From Sporobolomyces roseus (taxonomy: Eukaryota; Basidiomycota; Microbotryomycetes; Sporidiobolales; Sporidiobolaceae), in the NCBI GenBank assembly GCA_016617785.1, contig JADILM010000006.1:682001-746000 (forward strand): a stretch of DNA of 64,000 nt. Direction: 5' to 3'. The first letter of the stretch is position 1; every line of letters begins with the position of its first letter. The notes under the pieces were generated by a model, which ran no database searches, was not told where the DNA came from, and worked only from the letters and a program-made list of their open reading frames with translations. Shown here in pieces: positions 32,190-43,339 of this stretch. The position numbers and the translations under genes were made by a program.

Positions 32190-33104
32190 ATGTCCGACTG
32201 TCTCCCTTCCCCAACGAAACGAGCGACGATGGAGTCACCTCAAGCTGCTCAAGACCCTAACGACATCAGAGGTTCAATGTCGAGGTTTGCAAAGACTGGA
32301 TTCGAACCTACTATCAGCTGGAGAGCTACTCAAGCGAGAGCAGGTAAGGGATTGTCTCGACTCCTTCAACCTCAAACTCCTGCTGACAATCCGCTCTCAT
32401 TCCACTCTGCAGCTGTATCGAGAGGTCCAATGACTGGAGCCTCAACTTCTACTGCTCCCAACACTCGTCGACCTTTGGGATTCTCTCGAACTGAACCCAA
32501 CCTCTCCTTCGGTTCCTCCTCCTCCTCTTCGAACCCTCCCAGCATGTTCCCTCCTTTCCAAACCGCACAAGATGTCATCAACCTAGTCTATACCGATGGG
32601 AAACGAGCAGACGAATTACAACCTTTTGGAGCAGGAGGTTCGCAGACATCGGGATCTCGTTCGAATTCGCAAGTTGGGAGTGGATTGTTCGGTTCAGACT
32701 CGATGGGAGGAGGAGGAGCGACCGAAACTTCGATGGATGATGATGGAGATGGATTCGATCTCGATGAGGTCTACGGAGCTCCTTCATCGTCGAGTTTCAA
32801 CTTCCCTTCTTCGTCGCAAGGTCAAGGAGAATCTCAAGATTCGACGAGAACTGTCACTCAACGTATGAAGAGGGCCTACGAAGACCCAGCAGCAAATGCC
32901 GCATCACTAGGGAATGGACAGGGAGCAGAAGATGACGAGGATATGGTACCTACGGATGTAGAAGATGAGGGAGAAGATGAGGCAGCAGATTTACCGAAAA
33001 CGAATATGTTTGGACAAGGGAGGAAGATCGCTGGAGCGAAGAGGACATTTGGAAGGACACAGTCGTTGCCATCTTCAGCTTTCTCGGGTCAGATGGAGTT
33101 CTGA
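32190..33104 (+). CDS. Unknown Ser/Gly-rich protein
   Basis: Not recognised. One open frame; start taken at ATG 32190 (M-S-D-C-L-P-S-P-T-K-R), an in-frame ATG at 32160 being possible. About 304 residues. N-terminal block M-S-R-F-A-K-T-G-F-E-P-T-I-S-W-R and G-K-G-L-S-R-L-L-Q-P-Q looks conserved; the middle is Ser/Gly-rich; near the end are an acidic patch and a basic G-R-K-I-A-G-A-K-R-T-F-G-R. An S-P-T-K-R site near the start suggests cyclin-dependent kinase control (inference). Probably nuclear. It follows the small charged gene with almost no spacer. Confidence 0.7.
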   Translation: MSDCLPSPTKRATMESPQAAQDPNDIRGSMSRFAKTGFEPTISWRATQARAGKGLSRLLQPQTPADNPLSFHSAAVSRGPMTGASTSTAPNTRRPLGFSRTEPNLSFGSSSSSSNPPSMFPPFQTAQDVINLVYTDGKRADELQPFGAGGSQTSGSRSNSQVGSGLFGSDSMGGGGATETSMDDDGDGFDLDEVYGAPSSSSFNFPSSSQGQGESQDSTRTVTQRMKRAYEDPAANAASLGNGQGAEDDEDMVPTDVEDEGEDEAADLPKTNMFGQGRKIAGAKRTFGRTQSLPSSAFSGQMEF

Positions 33105-33688
33105 AGAAGGGAGGATTCTTGTTTAGTATAGCTCATTCATTTTCTTGCGTTACGCATCCTTTTCTTTTGTTTCTCTTCATCTGTGTTTGTAAGATTTTAC
33201 TGTTTGGACAGCTTCATCTCTCGTTTGAAGACGAGGGAACTAGAGAGCAGAGTGAGCAGATAAGGTATCTTGGAGGTTATTATTCGTGAACAAGGGTTAA
33301 GAGCTAGCTATCGAGAGAAATGGGGAGAGTGGAAAGAAAGAGAACGACGCGATCATTCAGAGAGGGAGGGGGCAGATAGGGGAATCGATGATGAGAAGGA
33401 GGTAGGGTTTTAGAAAGCGCTTTAGAGAGGGTGGGGAATGAGAAAGAAGGAAAAATGAAAACAAACACAATGAGAGAACGGCAGGACAGAAAGAAAGGGT
33501 ATAGTAGTGGAAGGCGAGAGCGAGATGTGTCAATGGGAGAAGAGTGTCGAGTGAAGGGGTAGTAGAGGGAAGTGGTTAAGTGGAAAGGCGATAGAGGAGA
33601 TAGCTGGGCCAAGATGGGTAACATCGTCGATAAGAGGAGGAAAAGGTAGAAGGCTGAGGTATAGGTGGAAAGAGAGTAGAGCAGTCGA
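33105..33688. other. Spacer between convergent genes
   Basis: A 584-bp gap between the stop of the Ser/Gly-rich gene and the stop of the casein kinase gene. Strongly purine-rich on the + strand from 33300 on. Probably long 3' UTRs; no coding or RNA signal recognised. Confidence 0.45.
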
Positions 33689-35904
33689 TCAACCGCATCG
33701 GCAAGTCAGGAGTTTGATTAATGAGAATCCACCCTTGTCTTCTTCTTGATGAGCCTGGTAATCCTGTTGAACGTTCTGAGCACCCGTATTGTTCTGAGCG
33801 TTCATCTGTTGTTGACCCTGACTTTGACCGTTCCTGTAAGCCGCTGTTCCAGCAGGTTCGTATCCATCTTGACCTCTCTCGTAACCCGTTCCATTCGCCG
33901 CATAAGGGTGAGATCCTCTAATTCCACCCGATTTACTTCCAGTCATTCCACCACTCGGTCCTCCAGATAACCCGGGAGTCGTAGGTCCAGAAGGTGGTTG
34001 AACTCCTTTGACGGCGACGGCAGATGCGTTCGGTCCTGGAACTCCTCCCGCAGGCGCTTGTCGACCTAGCTTCGAGTTCTCTCTCGCGATTGCTGCTGGT
34101 GTAGGTTGAGTGGGGGTAGAAGCTCCAGTTCCTCCTACTGCTGGATCTCCTCGTGCGGCGGCGATTGCTGCAGCTGCCGCTCTTTGAGCGTGTCGTTCTG
34201 CTCGTTCACGCTCACGGTCTCGGTCTCGAGGTTGACGGTGGTGTCGTGAATCGTATCCTCCTGATTGAGAAAGAACCGAAGATGACTGTACGATGACGAG
34301 AAACCGAAAGATCAACGACGAGTCTAGCGAGAGACCTTCGGAAGATCGATCACGTACCCCTGCTTCCCACCCCTTTCCGTTGTTCAGTAACATCCAATCG
34401 TAAACTCCATCCTCGACTTCTCCCGAGTTCTTGAGTACTTTCGTGAACAATTCTCGAAGGAAATCGTAATCGGGAGTTTCTTCGAATCCAAGTTTGCGAA
34501 CGTAGTTCAAGTAAATCGCGAATTCCTCTGTTTCGACCACCCCAACAACACTCAGTCTCTGATGCGAGAGTATAGAGAGGGTTCGGACAAACCTGGGAAA
34601 CCTTCTGCCAATTCTTTGATAGGAGTACTCTGTTTCTTCTCTCCAATCTTTTCGTACTTTTGCTTGTTCGTCGCCGCTTTGAGTCCTTGCCAAGGTAATC
34701 CACCTCTCAAGAAATACATGAACACATGTCCTAACGCCTCCAAATCGTCTCTTCGAGATTGCTCTGTGGGGGTCGATTCTCCAACATCAGCTTCCGATCC
34801 GATGCTGCTGATAAGGAGGAATCAACGACTCACCTCTTCCCAAATGGGTGTTGATACTCATATACCTAGCCGTTCCACTCAAACTCTTTCGCTCTCGGTA
34901 AGGGATATGTTGTTTGGTTTTCGGATCCCTGTACTGTTTCGCCATTCCGAAATCGACGACATGAACGACGTTGGCCATCTTGGTTCCAGGTCGACCGATC
35001 AAAAAGTTATCGGGTTTGATATCTCGATAGATTAGGTTCTTTTCATGAATCGTTTGAACTCGGCTCAACTGCACGTACCGTTCATTCGTCAATCAGCGCT
35101 CTGCGTGGGTTGAAGGGAAGGAGAAGGGGAGAGCGTACCATTTGTTTCGCAGTCATGACCACCGTTTTGATCGAGAATTTCCTCCCACACATGTCGAACA
35201 AATCTTCCAATGAAGGTCCGAGCAAATCAATGACGAGAACATTGTGAAGTCCTTCTTGACCAAAGTAATGCACTTGAGGTACTCCATCTGTGGCAATCCA
35301 GCTCACCGAAATCAACAACTGAAAAGATCGATTTGAGAATAGCGAGAAAACTCACGAGAACCGGCTAGAATCTTGTAAGTTCTGTATTCGTCCCGTAATT
35401 GAGGTGCATCACTCTTGCGAGGTTCCTGTATACATGACGTGAGTACAGTCAGTAACGATAGAAAGGAACAGTGTTCAGAAGTTAATCGATAGTTCTCCCT
35501 TCCTGTTGGCCCCGGAATTCGTTGATCGACGATCCCCTCTCACCCTCGCTGCCTCGCTCCCTCATGTTCTCTTCCATCCCTCTCTACACAAATCGACTCT
35601 AGAGAGCGCATTGAGAGAGAGAGAAAGACGTACGAATTTGATAGCTACGGTTTGACTGTTCAATAAATTGGTACCTATAAAACGCGGGTTCCTTCTCTCA
35701 ATCAGCCTTTCCCTCGTAGACTAGGATAGAGAGAGAGTAGTAGTGAGGGTAATAGGACTTACCTTCAAAGATGACACCGAATGAACCTTCACCAATCTTT
35801 CTCCCAACTCTGAAATGAACTCCAATCACATTCGAACTCGAACTGTTTGAACCATGACTTGATTGATGATGACTTGAACTACTAGTCACTACGTGTGAAG
35901 TCAT
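33689..35904 (-). CDS. YCK2: Casein kinase I, Yck-like
   Basis: Ser/Thr kinase of the CK1 family. Start ATG 35904 ([13 protein letters not shown]). Gly-rich loop [18 protein letters not shown] lysine in Q-T-V-A-I-K-F; catalytic loop [13 protein letters not shown]; metal motif [13 protein letters not shown]; and the CK1 hallmark [14 protein letters not shown] in place of A-P-E. Then [14 protein letters not shown] and D-Y-D-F-L-R-E-L-F. The C-terminal third is disordered with Ala/Gly/Gln-rich stretches, and the protein ends L-L-T-C-R-C-G. The two Cys near the end could be palmitoylated, as in yeast Yck1/2 which end in C-C (inference). About eight introns. Expected at the plasma membrane in nutrient and polarity signalling. 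Confidence 0.93.
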
Positions 35905-36528
35905 ACTCCTACTCTATCCTTCGGGATGGGCGCGAGTTGACGAGGGCGGAGGAAGAGAGAGAGGGGGGCAGGCGTGGAGGGGGAGAAGGAAGAAGGAGAG
36001 TGGTCGAAAAGCTAAGAGAGTCGAGTAGGTAGGGTAGCGAGGAATTAGAGAGAGTACTGTAAGAGTGGTGCTGTATGAGTCCAAGTTGTCAAGCAAAGCG
36101 AGTTGGTTGAGATGAGCGGGAGTCGGCTTCGAGCGACGAGGACTTTCAATCTTTCGCAAATAATGCATGCCTCTAGTCTTTTTCTCTCTCCTTCGTCCGA
36201 CTACAATTCATACGAGTCTCCAATACTCTAATGAAGAAAACTCAAACCATGTGAGTAGTGTCCATATCAAGTTGGAATCGTCTCCAACTTGCATTCGCCG
36301 ATTTCGGAAAATTTGCAAAGTGATTCAAGAGTGCTACAAGTCAGAAACAAGGCTCTATCGAAGAACAAGCCACAACGTCATAGAAAGAAAACAAAAGAAT
36401 AGAGTATCGTCAGAGTTGAAAGCGAAAAGAGGAATGAATCAACAGAAGAGAAAAACGAAAAGAAAAACGCTCGAGAGACCGATATGAAGTGTCTATGTCC
36501 ATTATTTGAATCCTATCCCAATCAGTAC
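35905..36528. other. Intergenic spacer
   Basis: A 624-bp gap, the promoter side of the casein kinase and the 3' side of the LEA2 gene. A 106-codon + strand frame at 36167-36487 is Lys/Arg-rich, has no family pattern and no counterpart; I do not call it. Confidence 0.45.
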
Positions 36529-38190
36529 CTAGTTAACCTCCTCCTCACCCTCCTTCTTACCCTTCGGATTCGGTACTGGGATCAACGGACCAAGCGTCCC
36601 AATCCTCCCTGGTTTAGTCGGATCAAACACTTTCTCCTTCTCCCCTTGACCTTGCACCGGTGATAAAACTGTCCCAATCTTAGGATTCCTACTCTTCGCA
36701 TTCACCACTACTGCCCTCTCACTCAGTACCTCGAGTCCCCTCGCGAAGATCTTGGATAAAGCAGCGTTCGCTTCGAGGTTGAGCTCCGAGTTGGAGGGGG
36801 TTCGACGAGTGAGACGGGAGCTACCACCGAAGACGGAGCCGAGTGATCCGAGACCGAGTGAGGAGAGGTCGGAGGAACCTAGGAACCCTTGAAGGTCGGA
36901 TTCACTCAGTGGGCAGGCAAAGGACGCTGAGCTTGAGAATCTGTACACGTCCCGATCCCTTCATCAGTCGACGTTACTCGAGGAGGAGATGAGAAGAAGA
37001 GAGAGAGCGTACGAAGGAGAGATCGAGATGGCTACAACCTTGACTTTGGTTTGAACCTTGTAATTCACTTTCAAGTCGCTCTTTGATCCTCCTCCCAAGA
37101 ACCCACATTTAGTTGCGATATCCTTTAACACTGACAAGTCTGAGTCGTAGGAAGTGGTGTAGTTCAACGAGAAGGGGAAATGAATCGTTGAACTAGATTC
37201 CAAAGTGAGTAGAGTCAGTTTCAGCGAGCCTGAGGGGAAGAGGAAGAAATGCGTACTTTGAGTTCTTGGGGATATCGACGTTGTCGAGTGATCCTCCTCC
37301 GATTGCATCATTCGGTTTGGTAGGGTAGTAAGCGGTCGCTGAAATCTTGTCGAAATTCGCTCCAAAGACTGTTCGTAACGTGAAGAGAGAAGCTGAGTCA
37401 GCCTCGGACTCGGAAGCCTCATGATGGAATAGGGGTAAGGGAAGTAGATAAGGACTCACAATTAGGGTTGATCACGCCAATCTGTGTTGGGAAGCGACTC
37501 CTCGATTAGTATCGATCACGAAAACGAATGCTAATCCAGGTAAAGACTTTTCTGACTCACGTTCAGTCTCACGTTGATGTTGAACCCAGATCCTACTACC
37601 GATACTTCTTGACCGTTACTCGGAGGTTCGATCCCGTTGAAACTGACATCTGGTGGTTTAACCCAAACTGTACGTCTCAATCGATCTCTTCATCAGTTTA
37701 CGTGGTGCGAATGACGATAGAGAGGTGCGTTTGACGTACGGAAGAAAGCTGCGACGATTCCTACGAGGATCAAGATGACGAGCATAATGGTACAACACAA
37801 AACTCGTCCACAACATCTCGCTCTCCCACCTCTCGTCAATGCTCCCGCATGTTCATCTTTCCTATACATTCTCAACCCCTCCTTCTTCGGGATCTGACCT
37901 TCCGCCGCCATTTGAGCGGCGATTGAACCCCTAGTGACTGGAATTCCATTCTTGTCGACTGCTGAACCTATTCCTCCTCCTGCTCCTCCGGGTGATGGGT
38001 AACCACCTTTGATCGATTCGAGGTCGTCCGTCGAGTAATCGTTGAGTTGAGGAGGGTATTGGTTGTTGCGTCCTCCAGGTAATCCGACTCCATCTCGATG
38101 AGGAGATACAAAGTCTGATGAAGTGTAAGGTGGATAATCTGGTTGTACGTGTTGACCATAGGATTGTTGATTATCGTATGGATAAGCCAT
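36529..38190 (-). CDS. LEA2/WHy-domain single-pass membrane protein
   Basis: Start ATG 38190 (M-A-Y-P-Y-D-N-Q-Q-S-Y-G). About 120 disordered cytosolic residues rich in Tyr/Pro/Gly are followed by a basic-Cys patch (G-R-A-R-C-C-G-R-V-L-C-C) and a membrane helix (T-I-M-L-V-I-L-I-L-V-G-I-V-A-A-F-F). After the helix comes a beta-rich LEA2-like domain: P-D-V-S-F-N-G-I, F-N-I-N-V-R-L-N-I-G-V-I-N-P-N, and I-D-I-P-like strands (N-V-D-I-P-K-N-S-K-S-T-I-H-F-P-F). The N-I-x-x-x-x-N-P-N strand is the LEA2 signature. The tail is Ser/Gly- then Lys/Glu-rich and may be less ordered. Fungal relatives sit in the vacuole or plasma membrane; role unknown. About four introns. Confidence 0.8.
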
Positions 38191-38495
38191 CGTTTCGAGT
38201 GTGGGAGAGAGAGAGAGTTTATAGTTGAGAGAGGAGGGAGGCGAGAGTTGGAAACAAGGAGCCTCTAATCAAAGAGTGGCTCTTCGCGTAAGGTTTAAAA
38301 GTTGAGGTTATTCAATGAGCCGATATATGTACACCAAGCAATCAGAATCTGGCAGTAAGTGGTGACAAGTGAAGAAGCAACAGTCATTTCTCGCAGTTTC
38401 AAAGACAAGACAAATCTTGATCTCCTACTTCAACTTCGAATCTCTGCTTATCCACTCTAGAGCCTATCAGAACACACACTCTCTCCCATTCAGCG

Positions 38496-39256
38496 ATGCG
38501 ACCTTCACCACTAGTTTCAATCTCTTCTTCTTCACGACTTTTCGCTCGTCGACCCACCTCGTTCAACCCTTCGAAAGACCCTCTAGATATCGCAAACACG
38601 ATCGGACCCAATGCAGCTTCATTCGATTTCCCTTTGACTCGACCAACCCTGTTGAAGATGGAGAAACAGAGACAAATCTTGCACTACTTGAGATTGGAAC
38701 AGTTACAGTTCAAAGATCTACGTACGCTCTGCCTTCATCCTCTAGTAGTCTATATTGAAGCTGACTAGAATTTGTGAGAGTGGGTACAGTCGCATTCCGA
38801 CAACCTTTCACTCGACCTCCCAAATCTCATTTCATTCAAGTTAGACACCAACACTATCAAGGAGAATTTCATCCAGCTTCTCGCAAAGTCACAATCGCAT
38901 TACCCGTTTCCCAACTCCCCCTCTCCCCTTCCCAACTACACAAATTCAAACTCCTCTCCGGTTCTCGTTTCACTCCTTCCCTTCCCTCTTCCTCCTCCTC
39001 CCCCAACTCTGAATCAGAAGGAACGTTCAAGATCTCGTGTGAATTGTACCCGAGTGAAAGGATGAACGAGAAATGGTGTTCCGACACACTGGATACCTTG
39101 TTGAAGGAATGTAAAGAGGGTAAAGATAGTTATGAGGATGTACCAGTCGATCTGAGGGGTGCGAGAAAGAGGTTAGTGAGGAGTGGGAAAGGGAAAAAGA
39201 CGTTGGGTTTGAAGGACTTCCCAAAGGAATGGTTGGGTCTAGCGAAGAGTACCTAA
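38496..39256 (+). CDS. RSM24: Mitochondrial small ribosomal subunit protein mS35 (Rsm24)
   Basis: Start ATG 38496 (M-R-P-S-P-L-V-S-I-S-S-S-S-R-L-F-A-R-R), an Arg/Ser-rich mitochondrial presequence. Exon 1 runs to about 38719 (L-R-L-E-Q-L-Q-F-K-D-L); after an intron of about 50 nt ending at the CTGACTAG acceptor, the frame continues F-V-R-V-G-T-V-A-F-R-Q-P-F-T-R-P. The conserved core of the mS35/MRP-S28 family is R-H-Q-H-Y-Q-G-E-F-H-P-A-S-R-K-V, typical of this mitoribosomal protein. The C-terminus has Y-P-S-E-R-M-N-E-K-W and ends W-L-G-L-A-K-S-T at 39256. About 235 residues, near the family's usual length. Divergent from the LEA2 gene with 305 bp between starts. Confidence 0.82.
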
Positions 39257-39475
39257 GATACGAAGATTATGATAGATTTTGAAAAGATGGTTCAAATCGT
39301 AGAGGATTGCTGGCTCTCTCTCTCTCTCGTCTGACTGCGGCATCTACACGAGAGTAGTACTCACTGGCTATCGGCCAGATGAAGGAACGTGAAATGTTGC
39401 GAAATTTTTGTCGATCCCTCGAATCGGCTCAAGATTTGCGAGTTTCCCCTCTGATTCTTCTCACTTTCTCTTCAT

Positions 39476-41845
39476 ATGAGTTCACCTTCCTACGTAGCCT
39501 ACACACCCAAGCGACAATCCACCCAAACGAGTATCTCTTCTCTCTCTCAACTGCATTCCCAACACTCCTCCTCGAATTCATCATCAAGTTCATCCTCATC
39601 CACCACCACCACCAGACCTACGCACTCTCATTCCTACTCACAATCAAGTACACATAGTCACAACGAGTCGACCACCACCAACAACAATCACGGGAATGGT
39701 TGGCTCAAATCTCCTCAACCTCGATTAGCGATCCCCCGACCACCTCTCAACAACTGGACCTCAGCCTCATCTTCTACTTCGACCGCATCCTATTCCTCCT
39801 ATTCTCGATCCCCAAATCCTCCCTCTCAATTCGCGAGTAGAGTTGGTTCACCCCCCACCTCTCAATCTCATTCCCCAATTCCTCCGAACACTCTTCCTTA
39901 CTCTCCTTCTCCTAGACCACCGACTAGTCCTTCTCCTCATACGAGCCCGCAGAAATGGCAGAAGAAAGTACAGGAGTATGAGGGGGGTAGAATGCCGTTT
40001 TTGAGAGAATTTCAACCCGTCGGTGTGAGAGGGGATAGGACGGAAGAGTTCTTGAAGTGTAGGAAGAAGGGGAGGGAGGAGAGAAAGGGAGAGGAATTGA
40101 GATTGGAAAGGAGATTGGATAAGGTACGTCGAGACGAACGAAATCCAGCTTCTTCGCCAGAACTAACGGGTTGGGGTTGTTTCTCGTCCTACAGCTCATC
40201 GATTTACATTTCCCACCCACCTCGCCTGACCCTCCCGCTTCTCCGTCGTCCTCATCCCCTCAATCTCCATCGAATAATTCCTTCGCATCCACCTTCTCCT
40301 CCTTCTCTTCTTCCCTCCGTTCTCAATCCGCAAAAGACCTCTGGCGTACCTCGATTGCGCAACTTGCTCTACCAGGCAAAGAGATCGAGAGAGAAGAACA
40401 ACAAATCGTGAAGTGGATCGAAGACTCCCAAGTCAAGTCTTGCTCAATCTGCTCGTATGTCGCTCAAATTCCACTCGATCCACTCTCCGAAAGCTCGCTG
40501 ATTCTGGAGTTTGTCGACGCACAGTGCGAGTTTCGGTCTGATAACGAGGAAACATCATTGCCGTTTATGCGGTAGGGTAGTTTGTTTCCTCCCTCCCACC
40601 CCTCCCTCTCCTCCTCCAGACCTCTCCTCCTCGACTTCGTCCCTCCCTCCTCCATCAACCGAACCCGACCCTCCGTCAATACGGCGAAAAGAGAGATGCT
40701 CTACATTCTTCACCTACGTCCCAACTCCTCCCCCTCCTTCGAATCTTGAGAAATCGACTGAAAAGGATAATAGGAGAAGGAAAGGGCTGGTAGTGGAAGT
40801 AGTGACGGTCGAACAAGATACAAGTGTCGATGCGTTATTCAAAGCTGGTCCATCGTCGGGAGGAGGGAAAGAAAAGGAGAAAGAGAAGGAGAAAGAGGAG
40901 AGTCGGAAGAAAGTCAGAGTGTGTAGAGAATGCCTCAATACCGTTTTGTACGTACTCTGACATCCTTTCATCTCTCGAGATCTCGACTGATGAAGTAGAT
41001 GTACGAGCGTGCAGACGGAACCAGTTGAGTACTTTACCGCTGAAAACTCCGAATTGGTTGAAACTGTATAGAGTATTGGGAGGATTGGAGGGAGAGATTG
41101 AGGGACTACTGGTCGAGTTTCAGGAATTAGCAATGGGTTTGCAACAGACTCATGCTCAAACAACGTAAGTTCCGCGTCGCTTTACACTTGCTTGTCAGTC
41201 GACTGAGTTTGGCGATTTTAAGCTCTACAGGAATTCTTCGTCTCCGACAACAACAACCGCACCTCCTTCTGCAGCTCAAGCTTCCTCCCTCCGAGCTCGC
41301 CTCTTGACAAACTTAGCATCCTACGACACTCTCTCTAAACGACTCCTGTCCCTCTCCTCCCCCACTCCCAGCTCCGAACTCGAGCGACTCCAACGCGCGC
41401 TCGGAACCCGCGCCTCGATATGGTTGAGCGATAAACTATCCCTCCTTCGTTCGTTAGGGTCCGTCGAGGAATTGAGTGGGAAAAAGAAGATTGTAGAGGA
41501 AGAAACGGGTGGAGTCAAGAGTTTGGAGAGTTTGTTGAGTAGGGACGAGTTGAGACGGGTTAGGGAGAAAGTTGGGGATGTGACGGGAGTCGCGCCGAGT
41601 GAGAATGGGAGTTCGTTGAATGGGGAAATGGAGGGTGATGGACAGCTCGGAGTGTTATTAGAGTACGTTTCTCACTTTCTTTGGTCAGCTATGTCGACTG
41701 ACGAATTGTGGACTTGTGCAGGCAGGAGAGATTGGTCAAGGGGTATTTGGAGGATGCGAACGCGAGGAGACAGTTTGAGGATGCTGCGAGTTTACAAGCT
41801 AGTCTGGACGAGCTGAGGGGAGAGATTGACAGGATGAGGATGTAG
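39476..41845 (+). CDS. PEP7: FYVE-finger endosomal protein Pep7/Vac1 (rabenosyn-5-like)
   Basis: Endosomal Rab5 effector that links PI3P, Rab and SNARE machinery. Start ATG 39476 (M-S-S-P-S-Y-V-A-Y-T-P-K-R). The N-terminus is Ser/Thr/Pro-rich. The FYVE finger has W-I-E-D-S-Q-V, C-x2-C (C-S-I-C), R-K-H-H-C-R-L-C-G-R-V-V-C and, much later, V-R-V-C-R-E-C. About 110 residues, Pro-rich then Lys/Glu-rich, are inserted between the third and fourth metal pairs. Then T-P-N-W-L-K-L-Y-R-V-L-G-G-L-E-G-E-I-E and a C-terminal Rab-binding-like helix pair (Y-L-E-D-A-N-A-R-R-Q-F-E-D-A-A-S-L). Introns: 40122-40193, one splitting the finger near 40456-40526, about 40949-41015, one near 41166-41231, about 41662-41722. 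Stop 41843-41845. Confidence 0.88.
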
Positions 41846-42113
41846 GACAACCCTGTGTAGCGAGTGAGAAGGGAAATTATCGATATTCGCAGAATCCTCG
41901 GTAATAGAGAGAGGCTTTTGTCTTGATCTCGCTATGCGGCGTCAAGTTGCGTGAACGGCTCTACAATACTACAAGAAGGTTGGACACATCTATGAGACCG
42001 GAAGTGCTCGTTGCGTGACAGAGGCGGCGGGACTGGACGAGAGCAGGAATTCTGAAGTGAGGAGACGAAGTCTTCAAATTGTTGGTGGACTTGTCCTGTC
42101 GACTCGAGCAGTG
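41846..42113. other. Short spacer, inner edge of right DUF7918 region
   Basis: 268 bp between the PEP7 stop and the stop of gene e on the other strand. Nothing recognised apart from likely 3' UTRs. Confidence 0.4.
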
Positions 42114-43339
42114 TCAGTTCTCTTCTTCCCCGCTATCTGAAGAGCGCAAAGTGGATGAGACGAACGCTGAATACACGCTCGGTAGACCAAATTGACCGAG
42201 ATTTCGACTTGACTCGCCCCTGCCGGATGCACCATTCGCGAAGGAACTCGGACCTGTCGATGATTCGAGGATGAAATCGAGCGACATTGCGTTTGTCAAT
42301 GCATCGACAGGTTCGCTCCGGGCTCTGTCGACTATGTCTCGTTCGTATCGCCGTTGTGCTTTGATGCTGTTGATCGCCGTCTCAAGCTTTCCGAGACTAT
42401 TATCGTCGAGCTTCTGAAGCGCAAGTATAGGGTTTTCAAAGAGGATCGATGGCATATTGATGCGATCGTGCGACAGAAGTGACGCTGTAGAAGCAGAGGA
42501 CAAATTTCGGAAGATATCGTCAATTGGCAGCCTACTTTGCAAAAGATGACAGACGTACCCGCAGTGCGATATCTGAAGTCGAACCTGACGAAAGGTTCTT
42601 CAATGTCTTGTTCGAGGTAATCGAAGCCGAGAGTAGCGACTTTCGCACGTCTGCTCTTATTGACTTCCTTGATTCGTTTCACGCGACGATACTCCAGTCG
42701 TATAGTCCCTCTCATAGTTGACGCTTCCGAGGTTGACGATTCGTCAACCTCGTCGTCAACCTCGTCGGCGCTTGCAACTTTTTCGAAGGTGAGTGGTCGC
42801 CCGGTACTCTGAAAGTCCGTCAAAAAGGTCACTTCTCCAGTATATCAGAGACTTGAAGCTACACAGTCGGAAGGACTCACTCGATGATTCACCTTGATCG
42901 TCGAGTACTCCTGAAATCGCCAGGGATCATCGAAATCGGATTTGAAACCTTCGTCCTCCTTCTCAACGGCAGTCCCTTCGACCCTTTCATTAAGCCTCTC
43001 GATCAGTGACGGTTATCACCACGGAATATCATGACTCACTCGATACCGTCAATGTGGAGAGTGGTAACATAACCGTGGTTCGGAGCGGCGGTTCGCAAGT
43101 CTGCGTAGTAGGCCTCGTAGCGCTTGCCTTCTTCACCTTCGATATATCCCGTCACTGACTCTTGCTGACCAGATCTCGCATGAATCCGAATGGGTTTGTT
43201 GTCAACCTTGATCCATGCGACGAAGTTTGGCAATCTCAAGGACGTTCTGGTGATAGAAGAAGTGCTCAGCTCAGGTGGGGTCAGAGGAACTATGAAGAAC
43301 TCACAGACAGTATTCCGGATCCGGCACGACGTAGCTCAT
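42114..43339 (-). CDS. DUF7918-like protein e, unpaired member
   Basis: Start ATG 43339 (M-S-Y-V-V-P-D-P-E-Y-C-L), then an intron and L-P-N-F-V-A-W-I-K-V-D-N-K-P-I, G-Y-I-E-G-E-E-G-K-R-Y-E-A, Y-A-D-L-R-T-A-A-P-N-H-G-Y and H-I-D-G-I-E. The next exon reads E-G-T-A-V-E-K-E-D-E-G-F-K-S-D-F-D-D-P-W; later ones I-R-L-E-Y-R-R-V-K-R-I and V-R-F-D-F-R-Y-R. The DUF7918 landmarks are present in order. It differs from the six relatives: no F-H-E-K-A-K-K-A-Q block, no Lys-rich tail and no V-I-x-L-S-D ending; the C-terminus is D-S-G-E-E-E-N. It has no copy beside the left arm, so either the duplication stopped short of it or the left copy was lost. About five introns. Confidence 0.75.

Noticed and set aside
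36167..36487. 106-codon + strand open frame between casein kinase and LEA2 genes
   Set aside because: Lys/Arg-rich with no recognisable pattern; likely chance.
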